From: JBEDUK01 sp040414485
Lineage (GTDB): Bacteria; Actinomycetota; UBA4738
Assembly: GCA_040414485.1 (NCBI GenBank)
Contig: JBEDUK010000053.1
Coordinates: forward strand, 4,552-68,551
Length of the DNA stretch: 64,000 bases
Direction of reading: 5' to 3'
Shown here: in pieces, positions 30,908 to 38,932 of the stretch
Layout: each line of letters begins with the position of its first letter
How positions within the stretch are numbered: position 1 is the stretch's first letter
Notes under the pieces: generated by a model
Seen by the model: only the letters and a program-made list of their open reading frames with translations
Told to the model about the DNA's origin: nothing
The model's database searches: none
Made by a program: the position numbers and the translations under genes

Positions 30908-33016
30908 ATGCGGACCAGCGAGGCCGCCCCCGCGCGAACCTCCCGCGGAGCGATCACGAGCCGCCGGCGCGAGGTCGTCTTCGACGTCGCGATCGTGGTC
31001 GCGTTCGGATTGCTGCTGCTGGGACTGGCCTGGCCGTTCCTGAAGGACACCACCCGGCTCGCGGTGACCAAGGACCCCGCCTGGTACACCTGGCGGGGGA
31101 AGCTGATCCTCGAAGCCAACCCCGCGCTGCTCCTGACCAAGCATGGACCGTTCGGCATGCTCTCCGGCGGGTACCGGATCACCACGCCGGTGTTCGGGGC
31201 GCTTCTGAACCGCGTGGCGGGGATCGCGCCCCAGCGGTTCACGATCCTGCAGATGATCCTGGCGCCGCTCATGGCGAGCGCCGCCCTGGGGGCGTTCGCC
31301 TACCGGAACAAGCGCCGGCCGTTCCTGTTCCTGATCACCATGCTCGCGGGTGTCGGTCTGTTCATGACCACGCCGTACCTCGGCTACCTCGACGACGTGA
31401 CGTGCCTGTTCCTGCTGGCCACCATGCTTCCGTTCCTCGCGCCGGCAAGGACGTCGTGGGGCGCGCGATCGGCGGTGGCGCTGATCCTGTTCCTGGCCAT
31501 GCTGACGCACCCGACCACCACGGGGATCTTCGCCCTGGTGCTGGTGGCGAGCGCCGTCTGGCGGCTGATCGCGTTCCGGTTCGACTGGCGGAAGGTGGCC
31601 GAGATGGACGGGCCGATGCTGGTCTCGGCGCTGGTCGGCCTGCTCGCCGGGGCGGTCTTCTGGAAGCTCGGGCTGTGGGGGGCGAAGGCGGGCTTCGGTG
31701 AGGCCGTGCTGGCGCAGCCGTACACGTCGGCGTTCTTCAAGGCGCGCCTCCAAAGTTGGCTCCAGAGCCTGCATCCGCTGGCCACCTACACGCTGGCCCT
31801 GCTGGCGGGGGCCTACATCGTGTCCACCTGGTGGCAGGACCGGCCGAAGCCCGCGGACTGGCACTCGCGGATCTCGCTGTTGTGGACGCTTCCCCTGATC
31901 GGGATCTTCGGGTTCCTGGCCGGCCGCTCGTATCCGTACTACCGGTTCATCAACCCGACGCTGGCCCCGATGCTTCTCGTCGGCCTGGGCCTGTGGACGC
32001 TGGTGTGGGGCGCGCGGCGCGGCGCGAAGCGGCTCGGATGGAACCGCGAGATCTTCGCCGTCGGCGCCATGGTCATCGCCCTGCTGATCGCCGGGTTCTG
32101 GTACCTGAAGCCCGGGTTCCAGACGTGGAACCGGCAGACGCCGTGGATCGACAATCCGACGCTGGTCGCCGTGACGGCCGCGAGGGCCTACGCGGACGCG
32201 CAGCCCGGGACGCCGGTCGTGTTCGTCGTCTCCCCCGACCCCGCAAGCGCAACGGCCTGGGGCGCGGCGAAGCAGGCCATGAACACCACGCTCGGAGGGC
32301 TGTCGGGCAACGAGATCGCGCGCACGTTCTTCTTCGTCGGGACCCCGCAGGACCTCATCGCGCACCGCCCCACCATCACCGGTCACGCCCTCTATGACCG
32401 GATCTCGCGCGGCTTCCTGAGCGATGCCCGGGCCGGGTTGAAGGGGTTCGACACGCCGCCGGTCGTGCTCCGCCTGGACGTGGACAACCAGTTCGCTCCC
32501 GCGTCCGCGCAGGGGTCGCTCCAAGCGTTGACGCCCGGCGTCTCCGTCGTCGTGGGCCAGGGTCTCGCGCCGTTCTCCACCGATGCTGCCGAAGCGGCGT
32601 CGAAGGCCGCCGCCGCGGAGGCCAGGAAGCTCCGCACGCATCCGGGCCTGTTCGACGACCTTGGGCATCTGCTGCGAAACGTCATCGGGCTGTTCCTTCT
32701 GCTGGTGCTGCCCGGCCTTCTCGCCGCGCGATGGTTCGACGTCCGCGGGCTCCCGGAGCGGTTGGCGCTCGTACCCGGGCTGTCGGTGGCGCTCGTCCTG
32801 GCGGCGGGTGTCGTGGTGATCGCGATCCACCGTGCCCCGGTGGGACCCGCGGACGGATGGGTCGCGATGGCGTTGGCCGTGGCCGCCGGGCTCGGGTTGC
32901 ACCTGTTGGCCAGGGCGCGGCCACGGCTCGCCGCCGGAGCCAACCAGGCATCGCGAGGAGTGGTCGTGGTTCCGGAGGCGAACGGCGACGGCCGCTCGGC
33001 CTCACGCAGCCGATAA
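30908..33016 (+). CDS. GT-C-like polytopic membrane protein (paralogue E of five)
   Basis: 702 residues, the most divergent of the five paralogues. The outer loop after helix 1 has LAVTKDPAWYTWRGKL (Asp56), keeping D-x-x-x-Y-x-W. The soluble domain has FFFVGTPQDLIAHRPTITG, closest to C and D, then PPVVLRLDVDNQF and LTPGVSVVVG. C-terminal helices carry LALVPGLSVALVLAAGVV. GGAAAGGG lies 9 nt before ATG 30908, so that start is preferred over ATG 30899. It stands alone on the plus strand beyond the two phosphoesterase genes. Role inferred from layout as for the other paralogues. Confidence 0.73.
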   Translation: MRTSEAAPARTSRGAITSRRREVVFDVAIVVAFGLLLLGLAWPFLKDTTRLAVTKDPAWYTWRGKLILEANPALLLTKHGPFGMLSGGYRITTPVFGALLNRVAGIAPQRFTILQMILAPLMASAALGAFAYRNKRRPFLFLITMLAGVGLFMTTPYLGYLDDVTCLFLLATMLPFLAPARTSWGARSAVALILFLAMLTHPTTTGIFALVLVASAVWRLIAFRFDWRKVAEMDGPMLVSALVGLLAGAVFWKLGLWGAKAGFGEAVLAQPYTSAFFKARLQSWLQSLHPLATYTLALLAGAYIVSTWWQDRPKPADWHSRISLLWTLPLIGIFGFLAGRSYPYYRFINPTLAPMLLVGLGLWTLVWGARRGAKRLGWNREIFAVGAMVIALLIAGFWYLKPGFQTWNRQTPWIDNPTLVAVTAARAYADAQPGTPVVFVVSPDPASATAWGAAKQAMNTTLGGLSGNEIARTFFFVGTPQDLIAHRPTITGHALYDRISRGFLSDARAGLKGFDTPPVVLRLDVDNQFAPASAQGSLQALTPGVSVVVGQGLAPFSTDAAEAASKAAAAEARKLRTHPGLFDDLGHLLRNVIGLFLLLVLPGLLAARWFDVRGLPERLALVPGLSVALVLAAGVVVIAIHRAPVGPADGWVAMALAVAAGLGLHLLARARPRLAAGANQASRGVVVVPEANGDGRSASRSR

Positions 33017-33040
33017 GCGGCGCGGACCGGACCCGGTCTC

Positions 33041-33054
33041 GATCAGGCCTGATC
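33041..33054. repeat. 14-bp perfect palindrome at a convergent gene boundary
   Basis: GATCAGGCCTGATC is a perfect palindrome overlapping the stop codon of the E2-type acyltransferase, 25 bp after the stop of paralogue E. It could be a protein site or part of a weak bidirectional terminator. Confidence 0.35.
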
Positions 33055-34026
33055 GGTCGGCGCCGCCGCGGCGGCGTGCTGCGCCTTCGGCTCGGGGACA
33101 GGCGCCGTCACCGCGATCGGCTCCGCTTCCTCATCTGCACTGAGGAGTATCGGCGGGTCCGCCGTGGCATCCGGGATGGCTGCTTCGGCGGCGGCCTCCT
33201 CGGACTCGTGCCGCCGCACCTCCGGGTCCGCCTCCGCAGGTTGCGGCTCGAACGACGCCGGATCGGCCAGGTAGTCGCGGAAGGGCTTGAGCAGCTGCCC
33301 GATGTGCCAGCCGTCCGCGTATCGGTGGTCGATCGTCGCCGTGATCGGCAGGATCGGCCGGATCTCCACCGCTCCGCCGATCGCGACCGGCTTGTCGGCG
33401 ATCTCTCCCACCAGCACCAGCAGACCCATCTTGTAGAAGCGCGCCAGGGGGGCGAACCCGAGCGGAAGGCCGAACATCCCGACGCTGGTGATCATCGCCG
33501 AGCCGAACGGCGCCTTCCGGACGCTGAACATCTTGAGGTCCCGGTTCCGGTCGCCCGCCACCCACGCCGAGAATCGCATGGACCACCGGAGCATGGGCAC
33601 CGGCATGGCCTCCATCATCCTCTTCGTCCTGGCGAAGTCCGGATCGTCTCCCTGCTTCATCCGGGTGGCCCGATCGGCGAGCTCGGCGGCGACCTCGTAG
33701 ATCGGCTTGTCGTTCGCGCGATCGATCTTCACGCCGGAGAGCGACCGGCCCCCCTCGACGGCGGTGATGAAGAACACGTCGACCGTGTCGCGCGGATACA
33801 TCTTCCCGCCGCGGATCCGCATGTTGAAGTCGGGCACCTCGTGGAGCGCGTGGGCCACGGCCCGCCCCACGATGTGGGTGGGGGTGACCCGGTGACCCGC
33901 GGCACGGGCGCCGTCGATGAACGAGAGGATGTTCGTCGCGTCGACTTCCATCGCGCCGTAGATCTGTGGATCGTTCGGCGGGCCCCAGAGCGAGCCCGCG
34001 ATCCGTCGCCACCCCGTGAGCTTCAT
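33043..34026 (-). CDS. E2-type CoA acyltransferase catalytic-domain protein
   Basis: 327 residues resembling only the catalytic domain of 2-oxo acid dehydrogenase E2 proteins. The CAT/E2 active-site segment ITATIDHRYADGWHIGQ (catalytic His, then Asp-Gly) is present, as are THIVGRAVAHALHEVPDFN and FGSAMITSVGMFG. It has no lipoyl or peripheral-subunit-binding domain, and no E1 or E3 gene lies near, so it is probably a stand-alone acyltransferase rather than a dehydrogenase subunit. The C-terminal ~75 residues are an acidic Ala/Pro-rich tail. AAGGGACG precedes the ATG. The acyl substrate is unknown. Confidence 0.8.
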   Translation of the reverse strand: MKLTGWRRIAGSLWGPPNDPQIYGAMEVDATNILSFIDGARAAGHRVTPTHIVGRAVAHALHEVPDFNMRIRGGKMYPRDTVDVFFITAVEGGRSLSGVKIDRANDKPIYEVAAELADRATRMKQGDDPDFARTKRMMEAMPVPMLRWSMRFSAWVAGDRNRDLKMFSVRKAPFGSAMITSVGMFGLPLGFAPLARFYKMGLLVLVGEIADKPVAIGGAVEIRPILPITATIDHRYADGWHIGQLLKPFRDYLADPASFEPQPAEADPEVRRHESEEAAAEAAIPDATADPPILLSADEEAEPIAVTAPVPEPKAQHAAAAAPTDQA

Positions 34027-34100
34027 CTCGCGCCGTCCCTTCGTCGAAGAGCGCTAGCGTGCCTCATCGCGGCGCGGTCTCACAACACCCGTCCCCCGGA

Positions 34101-34784
34101 TCACGTCGGGAGCGCGTTCAGCAGCTGCCGAACGGCGGCGGCCGGGTCGTCGGCCTCCGTCACGGCGCGCACGACCGCGATCCGCCGCGCGCCGGCGTCG
34201 GCGACCTTCCGCAGGTTCGCCGCGTCGATGCCGCCGATGGCGAACCACGGCCTCGTCACCTTTCCTGCTGCGCTGCGAACCAGATCAAGCCCGGTCCCGG
34301 GGCGCCCGGGCTTCGTCGGCGTGGCGAACACCGGCCCGGCGGTCAGGTAGTCCGCCTCGGGCGACGCCGAGGCGTGGTCCGCCGCTGAATGGCAGGACAG
34401 GCCGACGATCGCCTCGGGACCGAGCACGCCGCGCGCCCACTCGACCGGCAGGTCGTTCTGCCCCACGTGGACGCCGTCGGCGCCAAGGGCGAGCGCCACG
34501 TCCGGCCGGTCGTTCACCGTGAACAGCGCGCCGTGCCGGACCGCCGCCTCGCGTACCACCTCGCCCACGCGCAGGAGGTCGCCCGCTTCGGCGTCCTTCT
34601 CGCGCAATTGCACGATGTCCACGCCCGCGCCCAGGATCGCGTCGAGGAAGGGCCGCAGATCGCCGAGGGCCTGCCGCGCGCCGGTGACCACGTAGAGGCG
34701 ACTGCGCGCCAGCCGCTCGCGCCGCCACGATCCCGTCCGGTCCGTGCCGTCCGCGAGGCCGTGGCCGTCGGTGTGGTCACCCAC
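34101..34784 (-). CDS. thiE: Thiamine-phosphate synthase
   Basis: Joins HMP-diphosphate with the thiazole phosphate to make thiamine phosphate. A TIM-barrel protein of ~227 residues with IVQLREKDA, VNDRPDVALALGADGVHVGQNDLP, CHSAADHASASPEADYLTAGPVFATPTKPG and WFAIGGIDAANL, all ThiE signatures. Its start overlaps the end of thiS by 8 bp (GTG 34784); a TTG at 34790 is also possible. The first ~30 residues are charged and not conserved. Last gene of the thiamine operon. Confidence 0.94.
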   Translation of the reverse strand: MGDHTDGHGLADGTDRTGSWRRERLARSRLYVVTGARQALGDLRPFLDAILGAGVDIVQLREKDAEAGDLLRVGEVVREAAVRHGALFTVNDRPDVALALGADGVHVGQNDLPVEWARGVLGPEAIVGLSCHSAADHASASPEADYLTAGPVFATPTKPGRPGTGLDLVRSAAGKVTRPWFAIGGIDAANLRKVADAGARRIAVVRAVTEADDPAAAVRQLLNALPT

Positions 34785-34986
34785 CGGCAACCGCCCGAAC
34801 CAGCTCGAGCCGGTCGCCGGTCTTGAGGATCAGCTCGCCGTACCGCTCACGTTCCAGCGGCTCGCCGTTCGCCTCGACGATCACGAACGCGGGGTCCAGG
34901 CCACGCGCGCGAATGAACGCCTCGACCGTGGTGCCCGCTTCGACCGCGAAGGGGCGGCCGTTCGCGGTCACGTCGACTCCCTCCAT
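34777..34986 (-). CDS. thiS: Sulfur-carrier protein ThiS
   Basis: A 69-residue ubiquitin-fold protein ending in the required Gly-Gly (VRAVAGG), which is thiocarboxylated to give sulfur for thiazole formation by ThiG. It starts VDVTANGRPF and carries VEAGTTVEAF and VIVEANGEPLERERY, as usual. The internal ATG 34986 gives the normal length. It lies 5 bp after the membrane-protein stop and overlaps thiE. No ThiF adenylyltransferase is in the window; it must be encoded elsewhere or replaced by MoeB. Confidence 0.92.
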   Translation of the reverse strand: MEGVDVTANGRPFAVEAGTTVEAFIRARGLDPAFVIVEANGEPLERERYGELILKTGDRLELVRAVAGG

Positions 34987-34991
34987 GCGGG

Positions 34992-36431
34992 TCACCAGTT
35001 CGTCCAGAACAACACCTGCGTCACCCCCGCCTGGGCCAGCCCGGCGCCGGCCTCCCACCGGAGGCGTTCGGCGGCCGGCGCGGCCGCGGCGGCCAGCAGT
35101 GGCACGAAGTACATCCAGAGGTGCTCCGTCTCACCCCGCAGCACCCCCGCGAGCGCCGACGCGATCATGGCCGCCCACAGCACGGTTTCCAGGCCCGCGC
35201 GGCGCGACCGCCAGGCTCTGGCCGTCTGCAGGACCAACAGGCTCGCCAGGCCCAGGCCGGCCGCGATCAGGAAGGCCGCCACATCCCCGCCGAACGTCCA
35301 GTAGGCGAACGACCGCAAACGCACGTCCTCCAGTTCCCGCTGGGTGCGCTCGGCCGTCGCCAACGACGCAGCCAGGTGGATCCCCGCGAAACGCTGGAGC
35401 AGCAGCAGCGCGACGACGAACGCGGCGAGCGCCACCGCCGCGCGCGCGATGACGGCGCGCGCCCGGTTCCGACGAAGACCCATCAGGAACAGCCCGGCCG
35501 CCACGGGACCGAGCGCGAACAGCCCGTACGTGAGCGTGACGGCTCCGGCGCTCAGCGCCCCTCCCACGGCCGCCCAGACGGTCCGCCGCGGCGCCGCGGC
35601 CAGCGCGGCCATCGCCAAGGCGCCGACGGTCATGAACGCCGCGTCGAACGCCGTCGCGGTGTACAGCAGCACGATCGGGCTCGAGGCGAACAGGATCGCG
35701 GCGACCCTTCCCGTTCGTTCGCCGTGAACCTCCCGGCCCAGGAGGTACGCGGGCACGACCGCCAGCGATCCGATGGCCACGATGAGCAGCGCGACCACGG
35801 CACCGTCGTCGTGCGCGACCCCGTCCAGCACCCACGCCAGCAGGACCGCGCCGGGCGGGTGTGTCAGCGCTCGAAGCGACAGGCGGCCGTGATCCGGGCG
35901 GGCGAGCCACGGGTACGCCTGGGCGATCCCCACCGGGCCGTAGAAGCGCACGATCGGGACGTTCGCCAGGTAGTCGGTCGGACGGTCGATCGGGTCCGCC
36001 AGCACCGCCGCCACTCCCCCTGCAGCGCAGCACCCTGTGTACACCCGCGGCCGAAGGTCCTGCGCCGCGAGCGCGATCGAACCTGCGAACACGAACGCGA
36101 TCAACGCGCCGAGAAAGACCCCCGTCCGAAGACGCATGAGCGATGGGATCGCCAGAAGGAAGAATGCCGCGAGCGCGACCGGGACCGCGAGCGCCGGCGT
36201 GGCGAGCGGCACCCACCGCAGGAGCAGGGGTGGAAGCGTCGACGGGAAGTCGGCGTGCGCAGCAGGCAGCCAGTGCGAACCGGCGATAGCGGCGACCAGC
36301 AGCCCGACCGTCCCCACGCGGATCCAGGTATCGCCGTCCGCACGCACGCGGCGCCAACCGGCGAGCGCACGCGCGCGCGCGGCCGGACGAAGGGTGAGGG
36401 ACCCGGTCGCGTCCGTCGCGTCGCTCGCCAT
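34992..36431 (-). CDS. GT-C-like membrane protein inside the thiamine operon
   Basis: 479 residues with about eleven hydrophobic segments. The motif LRALTHPPGAVLLAWVLDGV (HPPG) and the arrangement of an early outer loop followed by VVPAYLLGREVHGERTGRVAA resemble GT-C (GT39/GT87-like) glycosyltransferases, not known thiamine or HMP transporters. It lies 22 bp after thiH and 5 bp before thiS, so it is surely cotranscribed under the TPP riboswitch. Whether it has a thiamine-related role or is a passenger cannot be told. It is not clearly a member of the five-paralogue family. Confidence 0.7.
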   Translation of the reverse strand: MASDATDATGSLTLRPAARARALAGWRRVRADGDTWIRVGTVGLLVAAIAGSHWLPAAHADFPSTLPPLLLRWVPLATPALAVPVALAAFFLLAIPSLMRLRTGVFLGALIAFVFAGSIALAAQDLRPRVYTGCCAAGGVAAVLADPIDRPTDYLANVPIVRFYGPVGIAQAYPWLARPDHGRLSLRALTHPPGAVLLAWVLDGVAHDDGAVVALLIVAIGSLAVVPAYLLGREVHGERTGRVAAILFASSPIVLLYTATAFDAAFMTVGALAMAALAAAPRRTVWAAVGGALSAGAVTLTYGLFALGPVAAGLFLMGLRRNRARAVIARAAVALAAFVVALLLLQRFAGIHLAASLATAERTQRELEDVRLRSFAYWTFGGDVAAFLIAAGLGLASLLVLQTARAWRSRRAGLETVLWAAMIASALAGVLRGETEHLWMYFVPLLAAAAAPAAERLRWEAGAGLAQAGVTQVLFWTNW

Positions 36432-36453
36432 GCGATTCGACGGTTCTACGGCG

Positions 36454-37737
36454 TCACCGATCGCGCCGGGTGCCGGCGGTGAGCATCGCCTCGGTGGCCG
36501 GCTGCACCGTGCTCCATTCGGCCCAGACGGGCTCGTATCCCATCTTCCCGAGCGCCTCGGACACCTCCCGGGGCGTCCGCGTGTCCGCGATCTCGAACTG
36601 CTCGGTCGCGTCACCGGGCGCCGTGTATCCGCCGGGTTCGGTGTGCGAGCCGGCACTCACGTGGGTCACGCCGACGCGGAAGAGGCCGTCGCGGAGCTCC
36701 GCGGGCTCGCGGGTGGACAGCACGATCCCCGCGTCGGGGAGCACGAGCCGCAGCGCGCAGATCAACTGCACCAGTTCGCGATCGGACACCGGGGCGTCGG
36801 GCTGCCATCCCGCAGCCGACGGGCGCATCCGTGGGACACCCACCGTGACCTGCGTGCGCCAGTGCGTTCGCATGAGGAAGCGGGCATGGGCGGCGAGCGC
36901 CAGCGCCTCGTACCGCCAGTCGCCGTGCAGCCCCAGCAGCGCCCCAAGACCCACGCGCCGCATGCCGGCTCGCGCCGCGCGTTCGGGTCCGAGCAGGCGC
37001 CAATCGAAGTGCCGCTTGCGCCCGGCCGGGTGCACGCGTCCGTACGTCTCCGGGTGGTAGGTCTCCTGATAGATCACCACGCCCTCGCAACCGGCGTTCG
37101 ACAGGCGGCGGTATTCGGATTCGCTCCAGACCTGTACCTCGATCGAAAGCGACGGAATCTCACCAGACAGCAGTCGCAGCCGCTCCTCGAGGAATCCCAC
37201 GCCGGTCAGGCGTTCGTGCTCACCGGTGAGGAGCAGGATCGAACGGTAGCCGCGACGCGCCAGCGCCCGCGCCTCCTCCGCGGTCTCCTCCGCCGACAGC
37301 GTGCGCCGCGCGATCGGGAGGTCGCGCGCGAAGCCGCAGTACGCGCACGTGGTCAGGCACTCGTTCGACAGGTACAGCGGCGCGTACATGCGCATCGTCT
37401 TCCCGAAGCGCGCGACGGTCAGGCGGCGCGACGCGTCCGCCAGCGACTCGAGCCGCTCCCCCGCCGCCGGCGACAGCAGCACGGCGAGATCGGCAAGCGT
37501 GCGGTCGAACGGCGAGGCCGTCAGCGCCCGGTCGACGTCCGGGCCGCCCGCCGCGCGCGCGCGTTCGAGCAGGCGGTCGAACGGCACCGCGGCGAGGACC
37601 TCCGCGAACGTCTCGGAGGGTTCCGGCGCGTCGAACCCCCGGCCGTGGCGTTCGGCAGGATGGTCAGGTAGGTTGACTACCTTCGATCTGGCGCCGGGCT
37701 CGGAGGAGGCTGCCGATGCAGCCGTCGACGCCCTCAC
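36454..37737 (-). CDS. thiH: 2-iminoacetate synthase ThiH (radical SAM)
   Basis: Radical-SAM enzyme that cleaves tyrosine to dehydroglycine for thiazole synthesis. 427 residues. The iron-sulfur motif CxxxCxxC is in NECLTTCAYCGF, followed by the barrel (SILLLTGEH, VQVWSESEYRRL, VIYQETYHPETY) and THVSAGSHTEPGGY near the end. It starts in a GTGA overlap with thiG, so the two are coupled. ThiH rather than the oxygen-dependent ThiO means the cell can make the glycine imine without oxygen. The first ~40 residues are a non-conserved lead. Confidence 0.93.
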   Translation of the reverse strand: MRASTAASAASSEPGARSKVVNLPDHPAERHGRGFDAPEPSETFAEVLAAVPFDRLLERARAAGGPDVDRALTASPFDRTLADLAVLLSPAAGERLESLADASRRLTVARFGKTMRMYAPLYLSNECLTTCAYCGFARDLPIARRTLSAEETAEEARALARRGYRSILLLTGEHERLTGVGFLEERLRLLSGEIPSLSIEVQVWSESEYRRLSNAGCEGVVIYQETYHPETYGRVHPAGRKRHFDWRLLGPERAARAGMRRVGLGALLGLHGDWRYEALALAAHARFLMRTHWRTQVTVGVPRMRPSAAGWQPDAPVSDRELVQLICALRLVLPDAGIVLSTREPAELRDGLFRVGVTHVSAGSHTEPGGYTAPGDATEQFEIADTRTPREVSEALGKMGYEPVWAEWSTVQPATEAMLTAGTRRDR

Positions 37738-38612
37738 GGAGCGGTCACCGCCGGGTCCGCCTGCGACGTGTGCAGCCGCTCGAGGAAGCCGGTCAGCGGG
37801 CTCGACGCGTCGGCGCCGGCGCCCTCGGGGGCCCGGCCGGACACGAAGGCCTCGCGGCCCGCCTGCACGCCGAGGGCGAACGCGCGTGCCATCCCCACAG
37901 GATCCGCCGCGACGGCGATCGCGGTGTTGACCAGCACCGCGTCCACGCCCATCTCCATGGCCTCGGCGGCGTGGGAAGGCGCCCCCAGGCCGGCGTCCAC
38001 CACGACAGGGACCGTGGCCTGTTCGACGATGATCTGGACGGCCTCACGGGTTCGAACCCCACGATTCGACCCGATCCACGATCCGAGCGGCATGACGGTC
38101 GCGCAGCCCGCCTCCTCGAGACGCTTCGCCACCATCGGGTCAGCGTTGATGTACGGGAGGACGGTGAAGCCGTCGGCGACCAGGCGCTCCGCCGCGCGGA
38201 GTGTCTCCACGGGATCGGGCAGCAGGTAGCGCGGCTCGGGCGTCACCTCGAGCTTCACCCAGTCCGGCAGCCCCGCGGCGCGGGCCAGTTTCGCCAGACG
38301 CACCGCCTCGTCGGCGTCGACCGCGCCCGAGGTGTTCGGCAGCAGCAGGTAGCGCGAGCGGTCGATGAACTCCAGGATGTCGGGCCCGGCGGTCGCGTCC
38401 AGGTCGACGCGCCGCAGCGCAACGGTGACCATCTCGGTCCCGCTCCCGGCCAGGGCCGCGCGCATGACCTCGTGGGACCCGAACTTCCCGGTCCCCACGA
38501 TCAGCCGCGAGGCGAACGACCGTCCTGCGATGCGCAATTCGTCGTCGACGCCGCCGGCAGGTGTCGCGCCGGGATCGGCGTTCGGTGCTCCCGAACCCGT
38601 TCGTCGGGCCAT
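37734..38612 (-). CDS. thiG: Thiazole synthase
   Basis: Builds the thiazole phosphate of thiamine from deoxyxylulose phosphate, dehydroglycine and ThiS thiocarboxylate. 292 residues: a ~28-residue lead then SRLIVGTGKF, MVTVALRRVD, LLPNTSGAVDADEAVRLAKL, VKLEVTPEPRYLLPD, MPLGSWIGSNRGV and VVVDAGLGAPSHAAEAMEMG, all ThiG signatures, with the Schiff-base Lys in VKLEV. First gene after the TPP riboswitch, whose 3' strand supplies its ribosome-binding site. Confidence 0.96.
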   Translation of the reverse strand: MARRTGSGAPNADPGATPAGGVDDELRIAGRSFASRLIVGTGKFGSHEVMRAALAGSGTEMVTVALRRVDLDATAGPDILEFIDRSRYLLLPNTSGAVDADEAVRLAKLARAAGLPDWVKLEVTPEPRYLLPDPVETLRAAERLVADGFTVLPYINADPMVAKRLEEAGCATVMPLGSWIGSNRGVRTREAVQIIVEQATVPVVVDAGLGAPSHAAEAMEMGVDAVLVNTAIAVAADPVGMARAFALGVQAGREAFVSGRAPEGAGADASSPLTGFLERLHTSQADPAVTAP

Positions 38613-38620
38613 TCGAGATC

Positions 38621-38740
38621 AGCTCCCTTCGCCGGCATTACCCGGATCAGGTCCCAATCGGGTCGCGAGCGCCCGTCCCCCGGCCCCTGGTTCAACGGCC
38701 GGTGCCCGCCTCTCAGCCCGGATGCCCCGAGCTCCCCGGT
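38621..38740 (-). ncRNA. TPP riboswitch (THI element) controlling thiG
   Basis: On the minus strand the conserved GGGCTGAGAGG (CTGAGA at 38711-38716) and ACCTGATCCGGGTAATGCCG, followed by GCGAAGGGAGC, are present in the right order. The closing stem pairs AGCUC at the 5' end with GAGCU at the 3' end. The GGGAG in that 3' strand is also the Shine-Dalgarno of thiG, ending 10 nt before its ATG, so ligand binding should hide it and stop translation. Confidence 0.95.
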
Positions 38741-38932
38741 TTCCTCGCAACCGATGCTATCGCGCCGCGCGACCGATAGACTCCTCGCGTCTTGTTAGCC
38801 CATTGAGTCCCGCGCGGTCCGCCGCGGCCCGAATCGGGCAGGCCTCCCCGGCCCGCCCCGGCCGTCAGGACGGACGAGGTACCGAGCGAGGGCCGGCCGA
38901 TCGCGGCCGGTCCCGGGACTGGAGCATCTCGA
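38741..38932. other. Intergenic region between riboswitch and MFS gene
   Basis: This should hold the divergent promoters of the thi operon and the MFS gene. A 6-bp inverted repeat (CTATCG 38757-38762, CGATAG 38774-38779) is the only structure seen. No clear -35/-10 pair was recognised, and no small gene. Confidence 0.3.

Noticed and set aside
30557..32902. A 781-codon minus-strand open frame
   Set aside because: Antisense to paralogue E and rich in Arg, Gln and His; typical of a GC-rich non-coding frame.
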